Assembly: GCF_020852615.1 (NCBI RefSeq)
Contig: NZ_JADZAJ010000025.1
Coordinates: 41,699-105,698 of the forward strand
DNA from: Nitrosomonas sp.
GTDB lineage: Bacteria; Pseudomonadota; Gammaproteobacteria; Burkholderiales; Nitrosomonadaceae
Reading direction: 5' to 3'
DNA length: 64,000 bases
How positions within the stretch are numbered: position 1 is the stretch's first letter; each line of letters opens with the position of its first letter. The position numbers and the translations under genes were made by a program. This document shows positions 1 through 9,025 of this stretch, one piece after another. The notes under the pieces are model-generated. The model had not been told where the DNA came from and searched no databases. It saw only the letters and a program-made list of their open reading frames with translations.

Positions 1-1
1 A

Positions 2-178
2 CAGCGCGCGCCGCTTGCCTTCAAAAAACTCAAACCACGCCATCCCCTGTTCAGACGTGCCTGCACACGACTGCGGATCCACCCGAACCATCTCTGGGCG
101 AGACGTTCGCTATTCATCCTGCGTCACCAGCCAATACTTGTCACAGAAGTATTTCTGCCTGCAATCCACACACTATAA
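2..178 (+). CDS. ubiC: Chorismate lyase UbiC, C-terminal end only (partial)
   Basis: Chorismate lyase splits chorismate into 4-hydroxybenzoate and pyruvate, the first committed step of ubiquinone synthesis. Only the last 58 residues lie in the window; the gene enters from the left edge. Reading from base 2, the frame is open to a TAA at 176-178. It carries the family's C-terminal pattern LWARRSLF followed by LVTEVFLPA, where the arginines and the glutamate of VTEVF are typical of the UbiC active-site end. It lies 73 bases ahead of ubiA in the same direction, the usual ubiC-ubiA order. The match is by eye on a short piece, but the neighbour makes it strong. Confidence 0.85.
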   Translation, partial: QRAPLAFKKLKPRHPLFRRACTRLRIHPNHLWARRSLFILRHQPILVTEVFLPAIHTL

Positions 179-251
179 ACCGGTAAAATACCGTATTCCT
201 TATCCTGGCCGGTTCAATCAAATTCCCGGCTATTTTACTGATCTGATTTTT

Positions 252-1139
252 ATGACTTCTGTAAACATCACTTTCACGGATCGGCTCTCCGCATACACCA
301 GACTGATCCGACTGGATAAACCTATCGGCATCCTGTTATTACTGTGGCCGACATTATGGGGATTATGGCTGGCAGCGGATGGTATGCCCGATCCGATGAT
401 TCTGGTGATTTTTGTACTGGGCACAATCCTGATGCGCTCTGCCGGCTGTGCCGTTAACGATTTCGCCGATCGGCGCATTGATCCTCATGTTTTTCGCACC
501 CGCAACCGTCCGCTGGCAACCGGTATTATCACCCCGCGAGAAGCATTACTGGTAGCGGCCGGGTTAAGTTTATGCGCATTTTTACTGATCCTGCCGCTCA
601 ACCTGCTGACAATCCAGCTGTCCGTACCCGCTCTGTTTCTTGCAGCCTCTTATCCGTTTACCAAACGTTTTTTTGTCATGCCGCAAGCCTATCTGGGCAT
701 TGCCTTCAGCTTTGGCATTCCCATGGCATTTGCGGCGCAGACGGGTGCTGTTCCTCCGCTTGCATGGCTGCTGGTACTGGCCAATCTGTTCTGGGTCATT
801 GCTTACGATACTGAATATGCGCTGGTGGACCGTGAAGATGATCTGAAAATCGGTATCAAGACTTCCGCCATCACACTCGGCCGGTTTGATATCGCAGGCA
901 TTATGCTGTGCCATATCACATTTCTGGGTATATTGGCTTATGCCGGAATGCTTCTGCAGCGCGGTATCCTGTTTTATGCTTCTCTGCTGATTGCGCTGGG
1001 GCTGGCTGCTTTTCAATACACCATGATCCGCAGACGAGAGCCTTCCCGCTGCTTTCGGGCATTTCTGCACAACAACTGGATCGGTGCTGCCATATTTGCC
1101 GGAATCTTACTGGATACGCTGTTCAGAACTGGCGGGTAA
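252..1139 (+). CDS. ubiA: 4-hydroxybenzoate polyprenyltransferase UbiA
   Basis: An integral-membrane prenyltransferase that joins the polyprenyl tail to 4-hydroxybenzoate in ubiquinone synthesis. The 295-residue protein has the family length and about eight hydrophobic helices. The first aspartate-rich motif is at residues 69-77 (NDFADRRID) and the second around 185-197 (YDTEYA...DREDD); both bind Mg-diphosphate in this family. The frame is open upstream to base 15, but that part overlaps ubiC and has no membrane-protein character, so the ATG at 252 (MTSVNITF) is chosen. No clear Shine-Dalgarno sequence precedes it. UbiC upstream supplies its substrate and UbiD downstream acts on its product. 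Confidence 0.96.
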   Translation: MTSVNITFTDRLSAYTRLIRLDKPIGILLLLWPTLWGLWLAADGMPDPMILVIFVLGTILMRSAGCAVNDFADRRIDPHVFRTRNRPLATGIITPREALLVAAGLSLCAFLLILPLNLLTIQLSVPALFLAASYPFTKRFFVMPQAYLGIAFSFGIPMAFAAQTGAVPPLAWLLVLANLFWVIAYDTEYALVDREDDLKIGIKTSAITLGRFDIAGIMLCHITFLGILAYAGMLLQRGILFYASLLIALGLAAFQYTMIRRREPSRCFRAFLHNNWIGAAIFAGILLDTLFRTGG

Positions 1140-1208
1140 ATTCAGGAAAATTCAGCAACGCTCTCATCATTTCCTGTTGAGTTTATTCACTGCTACCGGA
1201 TCAGACTT

Positions 1209-2672
1209 ATGAAATACAAGGATTTGCGCGACTTTCTCGCTCAGCTTGAACAACGCGGTGATTTAAAACGTGTCGGTATCGAAGTTGACCCCCGCCTGGA
1301 AATGACAGAGATCTGCGATCGCCTGCTCAAACAGGCAGGTCCGGCGGTACTGTTTGAACGACCCGCCGGACACACCATTCCGGTACTGGGCAACCTGTTC
1401 GGCACACCGGAACGGGTCGCGCTGGGTATGGGCCAGACATCGGTTTCCGCCCTGCGTGAAGTGGGCAAACTACTCGCCTACCTCAAGGAGCCCGATCCTC
1501 CCAAAGGGTTGCGCGATGCCTGGGAAAAGCTGCCGGTATTAAAACAGGTACTCAACATGGCCCCCAGACAGCTGTCCAATGCTCCCTGCCAGGAAATCGT
1601 ATGGGAAGGTACTGAGGTGGATCTGGGAAAACTGCCAATCCAGACTTGCTGGCCGGGGGACGTGGCCCCCCTGATTACCTGGGGACTTACCGTCACACGC
1701 GGCCCGTATAAATCAAGACAGAACCTGGGCATTTACCGGCAGCAGGTAATTGCCCCGAACAAAGTGATTATGCGCTGGCTGGCGCATCGCGGCGGCGCAC
1801 TGGACTACCGTGATTTCTGTCAAACCAGCCCGGGGCAGCCCTACCCTGTCGCGGTTGCACTGGGTGCGGATCCGGCGACGATTCTCGGTGCAGTCACTCC
1901 GGTTCCGGACAGCCTGAGTGAATACCAGTTTGCCGGTCTGTTACGCGGGGCAAAAACAGAAGTCGTCAAATGTCTGACGCATGACCTGCAGGTACCTGCC
2001 AGCGCGGAAATTGTGCTGGAAGGCTATATTTATCCGGATGAAACAGCAGTAGAGGGACCTTACGGCGATCACACCGGCTACTACAACGAACAGGAAACTT
2101 TCCCGGTTTTCACGATTGAGCGAATCACCATGCGCCGTGATCCGATTTACCACTCCACCTATACCGGCAAACCACCGGATGAACCCGCCATTCTTGGCGT
2201 TGCCCTCAATGAAGTATTCGTACCGCTGTTGCAGAAACAATTTACTGAAATTACTGATTTCTACCTTCCACCGGAAGGCTGCTCTTACCGTCTTGCCGTG
2301 GTCAGCATGAAAAAGCAGTACCCCGGCCATGCCAAACGTGTCATGTTCGGTATCTGGAGCTTTCTGCGCCAGTTCATGTATACCAAATTTATCATCGTAA
2401 CGGATGATGACGTTAATATCCGCGACTGGAAAGAAGTCATCTGGGCGATGACCACCCGGGTTGATCCGGTGCGCGATACCCTGATCGCAGAAAACACACC
2501 AATCGACTACCTCGATTTTGCCAGCCCCGTTTCCGGACTTGGCAGCAAAATGGGACTGGATGCCACCAATAAATGGCCGGGTGAAACAACGCGCGAATGG
2601 GGTCGTACCATTGAAATGGATGCAACCGTCAAAACCAGAATCGACCACCTTTGGCAAAAACTGCCATTCTGA
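1209..2672 (+). CDS. ubiD: 3-polyprenyl-4-hydroxybenzoate decarboxylase UbiD
   Basis: Decarboxylates 3-polyprenyl-4-hydroxybenzoate after UbiA, using the prenylated flavin cofactor made by UbiX. At 487 residues it has normal length. Family landmarks are visible: NLGIYRQQ near 172-179 and [12 protein letters not shown] near 188-199, both in the flavin/Mg-binding region, and [12 protein letters not shown] at 280-291, which carries catalytic acidic residues. A conserved tail, [17 protein letters not shown], follows near residue 435. It sits 69 bases after ubiA in the same direction and is probably cotranscribed. No ubiX is present in the window. Confidence 0.96.
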   Translation: MKYKDLRDFLAQLEQRGDLKRVGIEVDPRLEMTEICDRLLKQAGPAVLFERPAGHTIPVLGNLFGTPERVALGMGQTSVSALREVGKLLAYLKEPDPPKGLRDAWEKLPVLKQVLNMAPRQLSNAPCQEIVWEGTEVDLGKLPIQTCWPGDVAPLITWGLTVTRGPYKSRQNLGIYRQQVIAPNKVIMRWLAHRGGALDYRDFCQTSPGQPYPVAVALGADPATILGAVTPVPDSLSEYQFAGLLRGAKTEVVKCLTHDLQVPASAEIVLEGYIYPDETAVEGPYGDHTGYYNEQETFPVFTIERITMRRDPIYHSTYTGKPPDEPAILGVALNEVFVPLLQKQFTEITDFYLPPEGCSYRLAVVSMKKQYPGHAKRVMFGIWSFLRQFMYTKFIIVTDDDVNIRDWKEVIWAMTTRVDPVRDTLIAENTPIDYLDFASPVSGLGSKMGLDATNKWPGETTREWGRTIEMDATVKTRIDHLWQKLPF

Positions 2673-2713
2673 CCACCTGATGACCATTACAAGAAGCATC
2701 CCACCCCGGAAGT

Positions 2714-3202
2714 TTAATGTGCGTGTGAATGCGCACCCTGTTTCCCCTGACCCCTGCTCTGATCATCCCCGCCAGACTGCTGATTTAAGCCAACCTGATA
2801 AGTCGCATGGCAGGCGGTGCAACGCCCCAGTGCCTCACTCAGCTGCTGCAGTGTATGTTTGGGATCCTTTCCGGATTCCGCCTCGTCGGCTATCCTGTCA
2901 AACGCCTGATGCATGCCCATCCCCATCTGCATAAACTGCTCGGGCAGGAAGTTATCCATATGCCCTTCCATTTTATGGGGCATCGCCATTCCAAGTGAAC
3001 GCGCGTGACGCGCCACTGCCGTCATATCCTCTTTTGCAAGCGCCTCCAGAATGGCACTGGTTCCGGTTAGCAGCATGCGCATTTCGCCCAGAAGGTGATG
3101 GCGCTGCATCTCATTCACAGACAGAACCTGGCGCTGATCAACGCCGCCGGCCATCACAGCAGCTGCAATAAAACCCAGAGTAACTGCAAGAATTTTCTTC
3201 AA
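2714..3202 (-). CDS. Cytochrome c'-like periplasmic haem protein
   Basis: A 162-residue exported protein with one haem-attachment motif, CTACH, near the C-terminus. That is the layout of class II (c'-type) cytochromes, which are four-helix bundles. A signal peptide (KKILAVTLGFIAAAVMAGG) begins right at the chosen start. The middle is methionine- and histidine-rich and the tail ends HSHAH. An ATG at 3217 lies in frame, but a strong AAGGAGG sits inside that longer version, five bases before a TTG at 3202-3200, so TTG is the better start. It converges on ubiD. C'-type cytochromes bind NO or take part in electron transfer; the exact role here is inference. Confidence 0.75.
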   Translation of the reverse strand: MKKILAVTLGFIAAAVMAGGVDQRQVLSVNEMQRHHLLGEMRMLLTGTSAILEALAKEDMTAVARHARSLGMAMPHKMEGHMDNFLPEQFMQMGMGMHQAFDRIADEAESGKDPKHTLQQLSEALGRCTACHATYQVGLNQQSGGDDQSRGQGKQGAHSHAH

Positions 3203-3505
3203 ATCAACCTCCTTCATTTTTGGGAACCGGCTGGAAATATGCCATTCTCGCCACATTATGAATATTAGTAAACACCCGAAAAAATAATATGGCAGTTACT
3301 GAACCACCCCGGAATGCTCGTCGGGTAATAGCAACGGCCTGTTGAGCCCGAAAGCCACAAACACGCTCAGACCAGATGCTGCCGACGACAAAATAACAGC
3401 ACCGGCAGGGTTTCCGTATTTGCAGTCAGCATAATTGTTCTATGTATTGCTCCTGCTGCGAATCTGGTTTATCCTTTGCGGCTGCCCTGAACAGGGGAAA
3501 TAACA
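3203..3505. other. Intergenic region without a recognised gene
   Basis: This stretch separates the divergent cytochrome c'-like gene and tRNA-Ser. No open frame looks like a gene. It holds a candidate promoter for the tRNA near its right end (listed separately) and presumably the promoter of the cytochrome gene. Confidence 0.6.
3447..3475 (+). promoter_or_regulatory. Candidate sigma-70 promoter of tRNA-Ser
   Basis: A -35-like TTGCTC (3447-3452) and a -10-like TATCCT (3470-3475) are separated by 17 bases. This places a start near 3482, some 24 bases before the mature tRNA. Found by eye only. Confidence 0.45.
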
Positions 3506-3596
3506 GGAGAAGTGACCGAGTGGTTGAAGGTGCACGCCTGGAAAGCGTGTGTACGGTAATACCGTACCGCGGGTTCGAATCCCGCCTTCTCCGCCA
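3506..3596 (+). tRNA. tRNA-Ser (anticodon GGA)
   Basis: The 91-base sequence folds as a class II tRNA. The acceptor arms GGAGAAG and CTTCTCC pair perfectly, with a G discriminator and an encoded CCA at 3594-3596. The anticodon stem-loop CACGC-CTGGAAA-GCGTG has GGA in the loop. A long variable arm (TACGGTAATACCGTA) is the serine identity feature. The T arm is CGGGTTCGAATCCCG. It reads UCC/UCU codons. Confidence 0.97.
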
Positions 3597-3607
3597 GAAC
3601 ACCTTGC

Positions 3608-3644
3608 AAAAAAGCCTCACCCGTACCCGGGGTGGGGCTTTTTT
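3608..3644 (+). terminator. Rho-independent terminator after tRNA-Ser
   Basis: AAAAAAGCCTCACCC pairs with GGGTGGGGCTTTTTT around a short loop and ends in six T, 12 bases after the tRNA. A-rich on the left and T-rich on the right, it could act in both directions. Confidence 0.85.
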
Positions 3645-3887
3645 GTTCCCAGCCATCTTCCCGGAACCTTTGCCGGACAGAAATCTGAACCGGTTCTCCC
3701 GCAGCAGCCCGAAAATAACCTGATTGCGCCCAATCCCGGGCAATTCATACCCGGATACTAATCGGGAAATTCGAACAAATTTCACAGATTTTCTCAGCTG
3801 TTATCAAGCCCGCTTTATAAATGCCGTTGTTTTAACCTGTAGCAACAATTGAAAATTCTTACTGCCGTATTCCGGCATTTATGCGCC

Positions 3888-4739
3888 ATGAACCAATGTG
3901 TTATTGACTACAAAATAATAAAAGCCACACAGCCGGAGATTATTTCCAGAATTATCGAAATTGATGAGGAATCTCCGAATTGTTTCAGGGAAATGGATCG
4001 CCTGCTGCGTGCCGATCAGGTAGTAGCCTCATTCATTCTCAGGGTAGCCAATTCACCCATTTATAACCGCAGCCAGCCGATCAGAACATTACCGATCGCC
4101 ACCAGCCTGCTGGGAATCAATATCATCCGTTCTCTGGTTATACTGGCCTTCTCACGCTCTGTATTTTCCAAAAGCAAAAATGTACTGGTACGCAGGCACA
4201 TCTGGCACCACTCTTTACTGACCGCAATTGCAAGCTACAACATCTGCCTGGAATTCGGAAAATCAGAAGATTGCGAAGAAGCCTTTGTTGCCGGGCTGGT
4301 CCACGATATCGGCAAAGTGCTGCTTTTTACCCACGCGCGCAAGGAATACATGGATGCTCTCACGTACGCACTTGAAAACAACTGTTCCAGCAAAGAAGCA
4401 GAGCAGAAATTTATGGGAACAGATCATTACCAGATCGGAAAGGAGGCAGTCAGAGAATGGAAGCTCCCGTCACAGTTTCAACTGTATGTTGGCACCGATC
4501 TGGATCAGTTATTGCCCGAGCGGACTGAAAACAGAATCCTGCTCTGGCTGGCTATCGCCAACAGCCTGGTCAGAGGCGCCGGAATCGGTGCCAACCCTGA
4601 TGATCCCACCGTTCGCAAGGAAAAACTGATGTCTTATGGCTTAAGCGAAGCAATTTCTGATCATCTGCTTGATGACACTTTTTTTCAGAAACTGCTCAAT
4701 GATGACATGTACCAGTTCTGCGCCAATGATCATAACTAA
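3888..4739 (+). CDS. HDOD-domain signalling protein
   Basis: A 283-residue soluble protein made almost entirely of an HDOD domain, a relative of HD phosphohydrolases that usually lacks full catalysis and acts in bacterial signalling. The early part (IISRIIEIDEES...LLRADQVVASFILRVANSPIY) and the helical core with VAGLVHDIGKVLLF are typical. Here an HD dyad is kept in HDIGK. The frame also opens at a TTG at 3849; neither start has a clear ribosome-binding site, and ATG is preferred. Its end overlaps the start of the nucleotide cyclase gene by 14 bases, so the two are probably translated together and may form one signalling unit. Confidence 0.85.
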   Translation: MNQCVIDYKIIKATQPEIISRIIEIDEESPNCFREMDRLLRADQVVASFILRVANSPIYNRSQPIRTLPIATSLLGINIIRSLVILAFSRSVFSKSKNVLVRRHIWHHSLLTAIASYNICLEFGKSEDCEEAFVAGLVHDIGKVLLFTHARKEYMDALTYALENNCSSKEAEQKFMGTDHYQIGKEAVREWKLPSQFQLYVGTDLDQLLPERTENRILLWLAIANSLVRGAGIGANPDDPTVRKEKLMSYGLSEAISDHLLDDTFFQKLLNDDMYQFCANDHN

Positions 4740-6414
4740 TACACCTCCAGACGCCGCCAAACACGTAAACTCCGGATCCGGCCATCCGATCGTCATTACA
4801 TCGCTTGAGCATAACGTCTGGCAGATACTGGAACAGGAAATTGCACGCACACTGGAGCGGTTGCAGTGCCTGCGCCTGCGGGATTCGATTATCCTCCTGC
4901 TGCACAAACTGATTACGAACATGATCAGGACCATGCACCGCCAGGCATTTCAGCAGGCGATCGAGAGCGGCCTGAATATTGATATTACCGATAAAGATGG
5001 TGTATTCGATGAACTGTTACAAAATGAGTTAACCACGCATGGTGATCGGAATATCGAACAGTTCTGCAAAAAAAACCATTTCCGGATTACGCTGACCTTT
5101 CCCGAGGAAAAGGACACGCTGATACAGATTGATTACCCGAAAAATTGTGACAGCAGCACCTACCTGGACAGCAAACTTGCCAGAGCAATCGGATTCTCGC
5201 TTATAAAACAGGAAAAACAGATTCCAGGTGAAAATGCACAGGCATATCGTACCGCCAGAATCATACGTAATTTCGCAGAACAATATTCCCCTCAAACATC
5301 AGCCAATCATTCCCAATTACTGTCCCACACAGAGGAATCAGACAAAACCATAGCCATATTCAGCAAATTGAGTCACGGCGTCATGGTTTTTTCCAGCGCG
5401 GGTGACATCCTGTCCATCTCCCCCGCGATTCTCAACAACCTGAAACTGGAAATATCCCCGGTTTCGGTACAGATACTTACAAACATTATTCCTGGCCACT
5501 TTTATAACGATGTACTGTGGGGGCTTATACTGGAATCAGAGGATGGTCTGTTTGAAAACTATCGCATTCGCATCAGGGTACCGCATGACGACAGTCTGTC
5601 GGTACTTTTCAATGTCAGCGGCTACCGCCATAACGACATGACCATCCATACGCTGTGGCAGATCGTATCGCTGGATCACAAGACCACGCACACACTGACC
5701 GAAGGCTCCATGCTCAATGAAGCCCGGGTTCACAATATCACTCGCAATTATGTGCCCCAGCTGGTCGAACAGAAGGCCAGAGAAATTGTCCGACTGGGAG
5801 GTAACGCACTCCCCAACGAAGAATGCCAGTTAGCTGTCCTGTTTTGTGATATTGCCGGTTTTACCAGTTACGTGGAAAACAACGAAAAAGAAGAATCTGT
5901 CATTCACACGCTTAATCTGATACTCGGCAGAATCACGAAGGCTGTCAGACAGTATGACGGCATCATCGACAAATTCATGGGTGATTGTGTTATGGCTTTA
6001 TTCAAGGCACCACACAACGCCGTACTGGCCGCACTGGAAATTCACAAACACTCCTACGATTTCAATAATTTGCGTATGCGTGCCGGCAAAGATCTGCTGC
6101 TTCTGCGTATCGGCATTCACTGGGGAAACGTGGTGATTGGCAATGTCGGCTCCTCAGACAGACTGGACTGGACAACAATCGGAGATGTCGTCAACACTGC
6201 TGCACGGCTTGAAAAAAGTTGCTGTCCGGGCGGAATACTGATCAGTGATACGTTGTTTAAGGCTATCGCCCGGGGAGATTACCCTGAAATCAGATTCAGC
6301 AAGACATTTCAGCTTAAACTGAAAGGAAAGCGCAACAAACAGGCAGTCCGCTATGTACAGACAGCCAGTCAGCCCCTTTTATACGATATTCCAGCTCCAT
6401 CCGCGATGGATTGA
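4726..6414 (+). CDS. Class III adenylate/guanylate cyclase
   Basis: A 562-residue protein predicted to make a cyclic nucleotide (cAMP more likely than cGMP; not decidable by eye). The C-terminal third is a class III catalytic domain. One metal-binding aspartate is at residue 375 in LFCDIAGFTSY and the second at 420 in DKFMGDCVMALF, followed by GIHWGNVVIGNVGS and TTIGDVVNTAARLE, which holds the transition-state asparagine/arginine region. The N-terminal 350 residues have no membrane segment; residues around 210-310 look PAS-like. In-frame ATGs exist upstream, inside the HDOD gene; 4726 gives the smallest overlap. An output regulated by the HDOD partner is inference. Confidence 0.88.
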   Translation: MIITNTPPDAAKHVNSGSGHPIVITSLEHNVWQILEQEIARTLERLQCLRLRDSIILLLHKLITNMIRTMHRQAFQQAIESGLNIDITDKDGVFDELLQNELTTHGDRNIEQFCKKNHFRITLTFPEEKDTLIQIDYPKNCDSSTYLDSKLARAIGFSLIKQEKQIPGENAQAYRTARIIRNFAEQYSPQTSANHSQLLSHTEESDKTIAIFSKLSHGVMVFSSAGDILSISPAILNNLKLEISPVSVQILTNIIPGHFYNDVLWGLILESEDGLFENYRIRIRVPHDDSLSVLFNVSGYRHNDMTIHTLWQIVSLDHKTTHTLTEGSMLNEARVHNITRNYVPQLVEQKAREIVRLGGNALPNEECQLAVLFCDIAGFTSYVENNEKEESVIHTLNLILGRITKAVRQYDGIIDKFMGDCVMALFKAPHNAVLAALEIHKHSYDFNNLRMRAGKDLLLLRIGIHWGNVVIGNVGSSDRLDWTTIGDVVNTAARLEKSCCPGGILISDTLFKAIARGDYPEIRFSKTFQLKLKGKRNKQAVRYVQTASQPLLYDIPAPSAMD

Positions 6415-6498
6415 TCTTGCTTATCATGATTGTATATAGTCTGATCTAAAAACGCCGCCCGTTTCACAGCAGCAGCAAGAGACACGCTTATATTTGCG

Positions 6499-7047
6499 TC
6501 AAAGTGCTTCATAACGGATTTCCACCACTTCCAGCTCCTCCAGACCACCCGGCGTCTGCAATGACACCACATCTCCCGCGCGCGCTTTCAGCAAAGCTCT
6601 GGCCAGCGGCGAAATCCAGCTGATCCGGCCCCGGCCCGGCTCGGCTTCATCCATACCGACGATGCTGTAAGTCTGCTCCTCGCCACGCGAACTACAAACT
6701 GTTACTGTGGCGCCAAAAAATACCTGGTCACATTCACCACGCTGCTCCGGATCGATAACCTCGGCACTATCCAGACGCCTGGATAAAAACCGTAAACGGC
6801 GGTCAATTTCGCGTAAGCGCCGTTTGCCATAGATGTAATCACCATTTTCCGAGCGATCGCCATTTGATGCTGCCCAGGAAACGATTTTGACCACTTCCGG
6901 TCGATCCACCTTCCATAACTGGTCAAACTCATCCTTCAACCGCTGATACCCCTTTGGCGTAATGTAGTTTTTTACCCCCTGCAGTGGTTGTGGCACATCG
7001 TCGACTTCTTCATCGTCGTCGCTTTCCCTGATAAATGCCTTATTCAT
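6499..7047 (-). CDS. greB: Transcription elongation factor GreB
   Basis: GreB reactivates backtracked RNA polymerase by promoting cleavage of the nascent RNA 3' end. The 182-residue protein has an acidic N-terminal extension (ESDDDEEVDD) and then the coiled-coil domain. The GreB/GreA signature follows: NYITPKGYQRLKDEFDQLW, then WAASNGDRSENGDYIYGKRRLREIDRR with the tip acidic residues D and E. The C-terminal FKBP-like domain carries the WISPLARALL pattern. The GreB form is chosen over GreA from its longer N-terminus and the YIYGKRRLREID sequence. It is convergent with the cyclase gene. Confidence 0.93.
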   Translation of the reverse strand: MNKAFIRESDDDEEVDDVPQPLQGVKNYITPKGYQRLKDEFDQLWKVDRPEVVKIVSWAASNGDRSENGDYIYGKRRLREIDRRLRFLSRRLDSAEVIDPEQRGECDQVFFGATVTVCSSRGEEQTYSIVGMDEAEPGRGRISWISPLARALLKARAGDVVSLQTPGGLEELEVVEIRYEAL

Positions 7048-7567
7048 AGTTACAAATCATCAATAAAAATTACCGGACTGTCAGAAACACCATGAAACTG
7101 CTGGAAAACTTATTTCCGCTATCTGTTCCGCATCACCGCCATATTCCGCAAACTGAAGCAAATTAAATTTGGATTTTGCACCATAACCGGGTCGTGCGCA
7201 CTGCGGCATTATGTCGCATTGTCTCTCATGATTTTTTCGCCATAATTGCGCCAGCAAAAAAGCCACCCTCGTTGCGAAACGAGTCCGGAAAACCCATGGA
7301 TCTCAAAGCTGTTTACAGACTGCTTATTGCCAGCTCTGTCCAATATTTGCAGATAGCCGGGTTGCCTGCCCTGAAGCAGTGGGGAACTTCTGAAATACCG
7401 ACATGTGGCAACACCGTCTGTCAGAACGTTCTGACTGCCTGCTTCAGAAAACATCATTCAAACATGCGCGCCTGTCAATCCGATGATTGCCACGTCTTGC
7501 AGAACCGGCACGCTGAATGTCTGACAGGCCGCAAATAACAGGATTAATCCACAACTTGAGGTTTACC
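7048..7567. other. Long upstream region of the PEP-CTERM gene, with inverted repeats
   Basis: About 520 bases lie between divergent greB and the PEP-CTERM gene. I see no convincing gene. At 7371-7379 and 7439-7447 CTGAAGCAG and CTGCTTCAG form an inverted repeat. Inside it lies a perfect 16-base palindrome, GTCAGAACGTTCTGAC, at 7420-7435. These could be operators, or the fold of a leader or small RNA. Confidence 0.5.
7420..7435. promoter_or_regulatory. Perfect 16-bp palindrome, possible operator
   Basis: GTCAGAACGTTCTGAC is its own reverse complement and sits 133 bases before the PEP-CTERM start. This length and symmetry suit a dimeric regulator. No regulator is identified. Confidence 0.4.
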
Positions 7568-8740
7568 ATGAAATACGTTTATCAGTTCACAGCAGTCACC
7601 TTACTGACAGGACTAAGCAGCCTTTCCCACGCCGCTCTGACCACCAGCTCCGGTGTGCAAAACTTCTCCGGCAGCGCTGCTGTCACCGCTGCAGGTACGT
7701 CAAGTGGCGGCATGAACAGCTCGCTCACAAACGCCACAAACACGAATAGCAATGCGTCTGTAGCAACAGTTTCACTGGGACAGTTCGATTCATCGTTCGG
7801 CGTGCTGACCGGCGTGGAACTGCAGCTGAATTCCGGCCGGACACAAACCATCAGTGGTACCGGTTTCAAAAATAACGGCCCCGGGCGCACCGCAAGTGGC
7901 AGTGGTACCAGTTCAGCATTGCTCAGCACACCAGGGTTCAATACCGTATTTGCACCCAACCTTACCCAGGCGGGTGCCAATTGTGGATTGGGGATGGGTA
8001 TGACCGGAAATATCTCATGCGGCTGGGGACCGCAAACTTCTGCAGTAACTGCCACCAATACGATTGGTAATGTCGCTTCGAGTAATCTGAACGACTATGT
8101 CGGCACCGGTGTCGTCAACGCCGCGCTGAGCGCTCCCGTACTCTCAGCAACCGCCACACTGACAGCCACCATGGGCCAGCCAAGCGGCTCGACCGTCAAT
8201 TACTCAATGGCATGGGAGGGTACCCTGGAAGCCATCTACAGTTACATGCTGCACGCTGCCGCTTCGTTTGACGGCTCTTCCGCACAGGACAGTCTGACGC
8301 TTGATTTTGGTGTGATTCCACAATTCAGTACGGCACCCACTCTGAGTTTCGATATCTTCAATCTGGCGGACGATAACCGTACAGGTCTTGATCTGGATAC
8401 ATTCTCCGATTCCGGGGATACCAGCATTTTCAGTACCGGCCTGACGGCTTTTTCCAGTCTGGCGCAGGGCGGAAACTCAAGCTTCACCGCTTCCATGCTG
8501 ACCGGTACATTGGGATCATTCAGCGCGTCTTACCTGCTTAATCTGTCGGATACCCCTATCGGCGCCAGCAATACCCGGCTGAATCAAACGCTGACATTGA
8601 ATCTGGTCGGGATAGTCAGCTCCTCTGCCAGCGCCGTACCCGAACCCGGAACCCTGGTGTTACTGCTGACCGGTTTGGGGCTTGGCTGGTGGTGTCTGAG
8701 AAAGCAACCCCGAGAGAAAGCCAGTGCAGCATTTGCATGA
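7568..8740 (+). CDS. PEP-CTERM sorting-domain exported protein
   Basis: A 390-residue secreted protein with a signal peptide (YQFTAVTLLTGLSSLSHA) and a low-complexity body rich in Ser, Thr, Gly, Asn and Ala. It ends in a textbook PEP-CTERM tail: VPEPGTLVLLLTGLGLGWW, then a basic cluster (RKQPRE). In this family the tail is recognised by exosortase (EpsH/XrtA) and the protein ends up in exopolysaccharide or on the cell surface. The ATG at 7568 begins the signal peptide; an upstream ATG in the same frame would spoil it. Only seven or so residues follow the basic cluster. Ligand and function are unknown; no exosortase gene is in the window. Confidence 0.88.
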   Translation: MKYVYQFTAVTLLTGLSSLSHAALTTSSGVQNFSGSAAVTAAGTSSGGMNSSLTNATNTNSNASVATVSLGQFDSSFGVLTGVELQLNSGRTQTISGTGFKNNGPGRTASGSGTSSALLSTPGFNTVFAPNLTQAGANCGLGMGMTGNISCGWGPQTSAVTATNTIGNVASSNLNDYVGTGVVNAALSAPVLSATATLTATMGQPSGSTVNYSMAWEGTLEAIYSYMLHAAASFDGSSAQDSLTLDFGVIPQFSTAPTLSFDIFNLADDNRTGLDLDTFSDSGDTSIFSTGLTAFSSLAQGGNSSFTASMLTGTLGSFSASYLLNLSDTPIGASNTRLNQTLTLNLVGIVSSSASAVPEPGTLVLLLTGLGLGWWCLRKQPREKASAAFA

Positions 8741-8775
8741 TCATGCAAACATCCGGTAAAAAAGCATAAACAACA

Positions 8776-8814
8776 GAGTCTGGATAGCTTTTACTCTAAA
8801 CCGGATCCAGACTC
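8776..8814 (+). terminator. Stem-loop after the PEP-CTERM gene (possible terminator)
   Basis: GAGTCTGGAT (8776-8785) pairs perfectly with ATCCAGACTC (8805-8814) around a 19-base loop, 36 bases after the stop codon. No T-run follows on the plus strand, so it may be a processing or stability structure and not an intrinsic terminator. Confidence 0.4.
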
Positions 8815-9025
8815 CGGATAAGCGCTTGCCGGTTATCGGTGATGCTGTTTACAGAGATGCAGGTTATCAGCAGGAATTTTATTTGCACTTTTTGTAACAA
8901 AACGTACCTGACTGGGAGTATGGGCTTCGAACAAGCAGCACATACCCCAAACTTTACTGCTGCCCTGGGGCCGGCGGTACCGGATTAGTGTATTTCCGGA
9001 TAAGACACTTTGCTATACTCGGGAC

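Noticed and set aside
1941..2699. 252-codon open frame on the minus strand opposite ubiD
   Set aside because: It lies wholly opposite a gene with clear family motifs, and its translation has no domain-like pattern. Similar antisense frames opposite murA (12857-13648), recG (9934-10827) and nadB (52010-53119) were dropped for the same reason.
7480..7530. Sigma-54-like promoter for the PEP-CTERM gene
   Set aside because: TTGCCACG...TTGCAG and CGGCACGC...ATGT were compared with TGGCAC-N5-TTGC; neither has both the GG and GC elements at the right distance.
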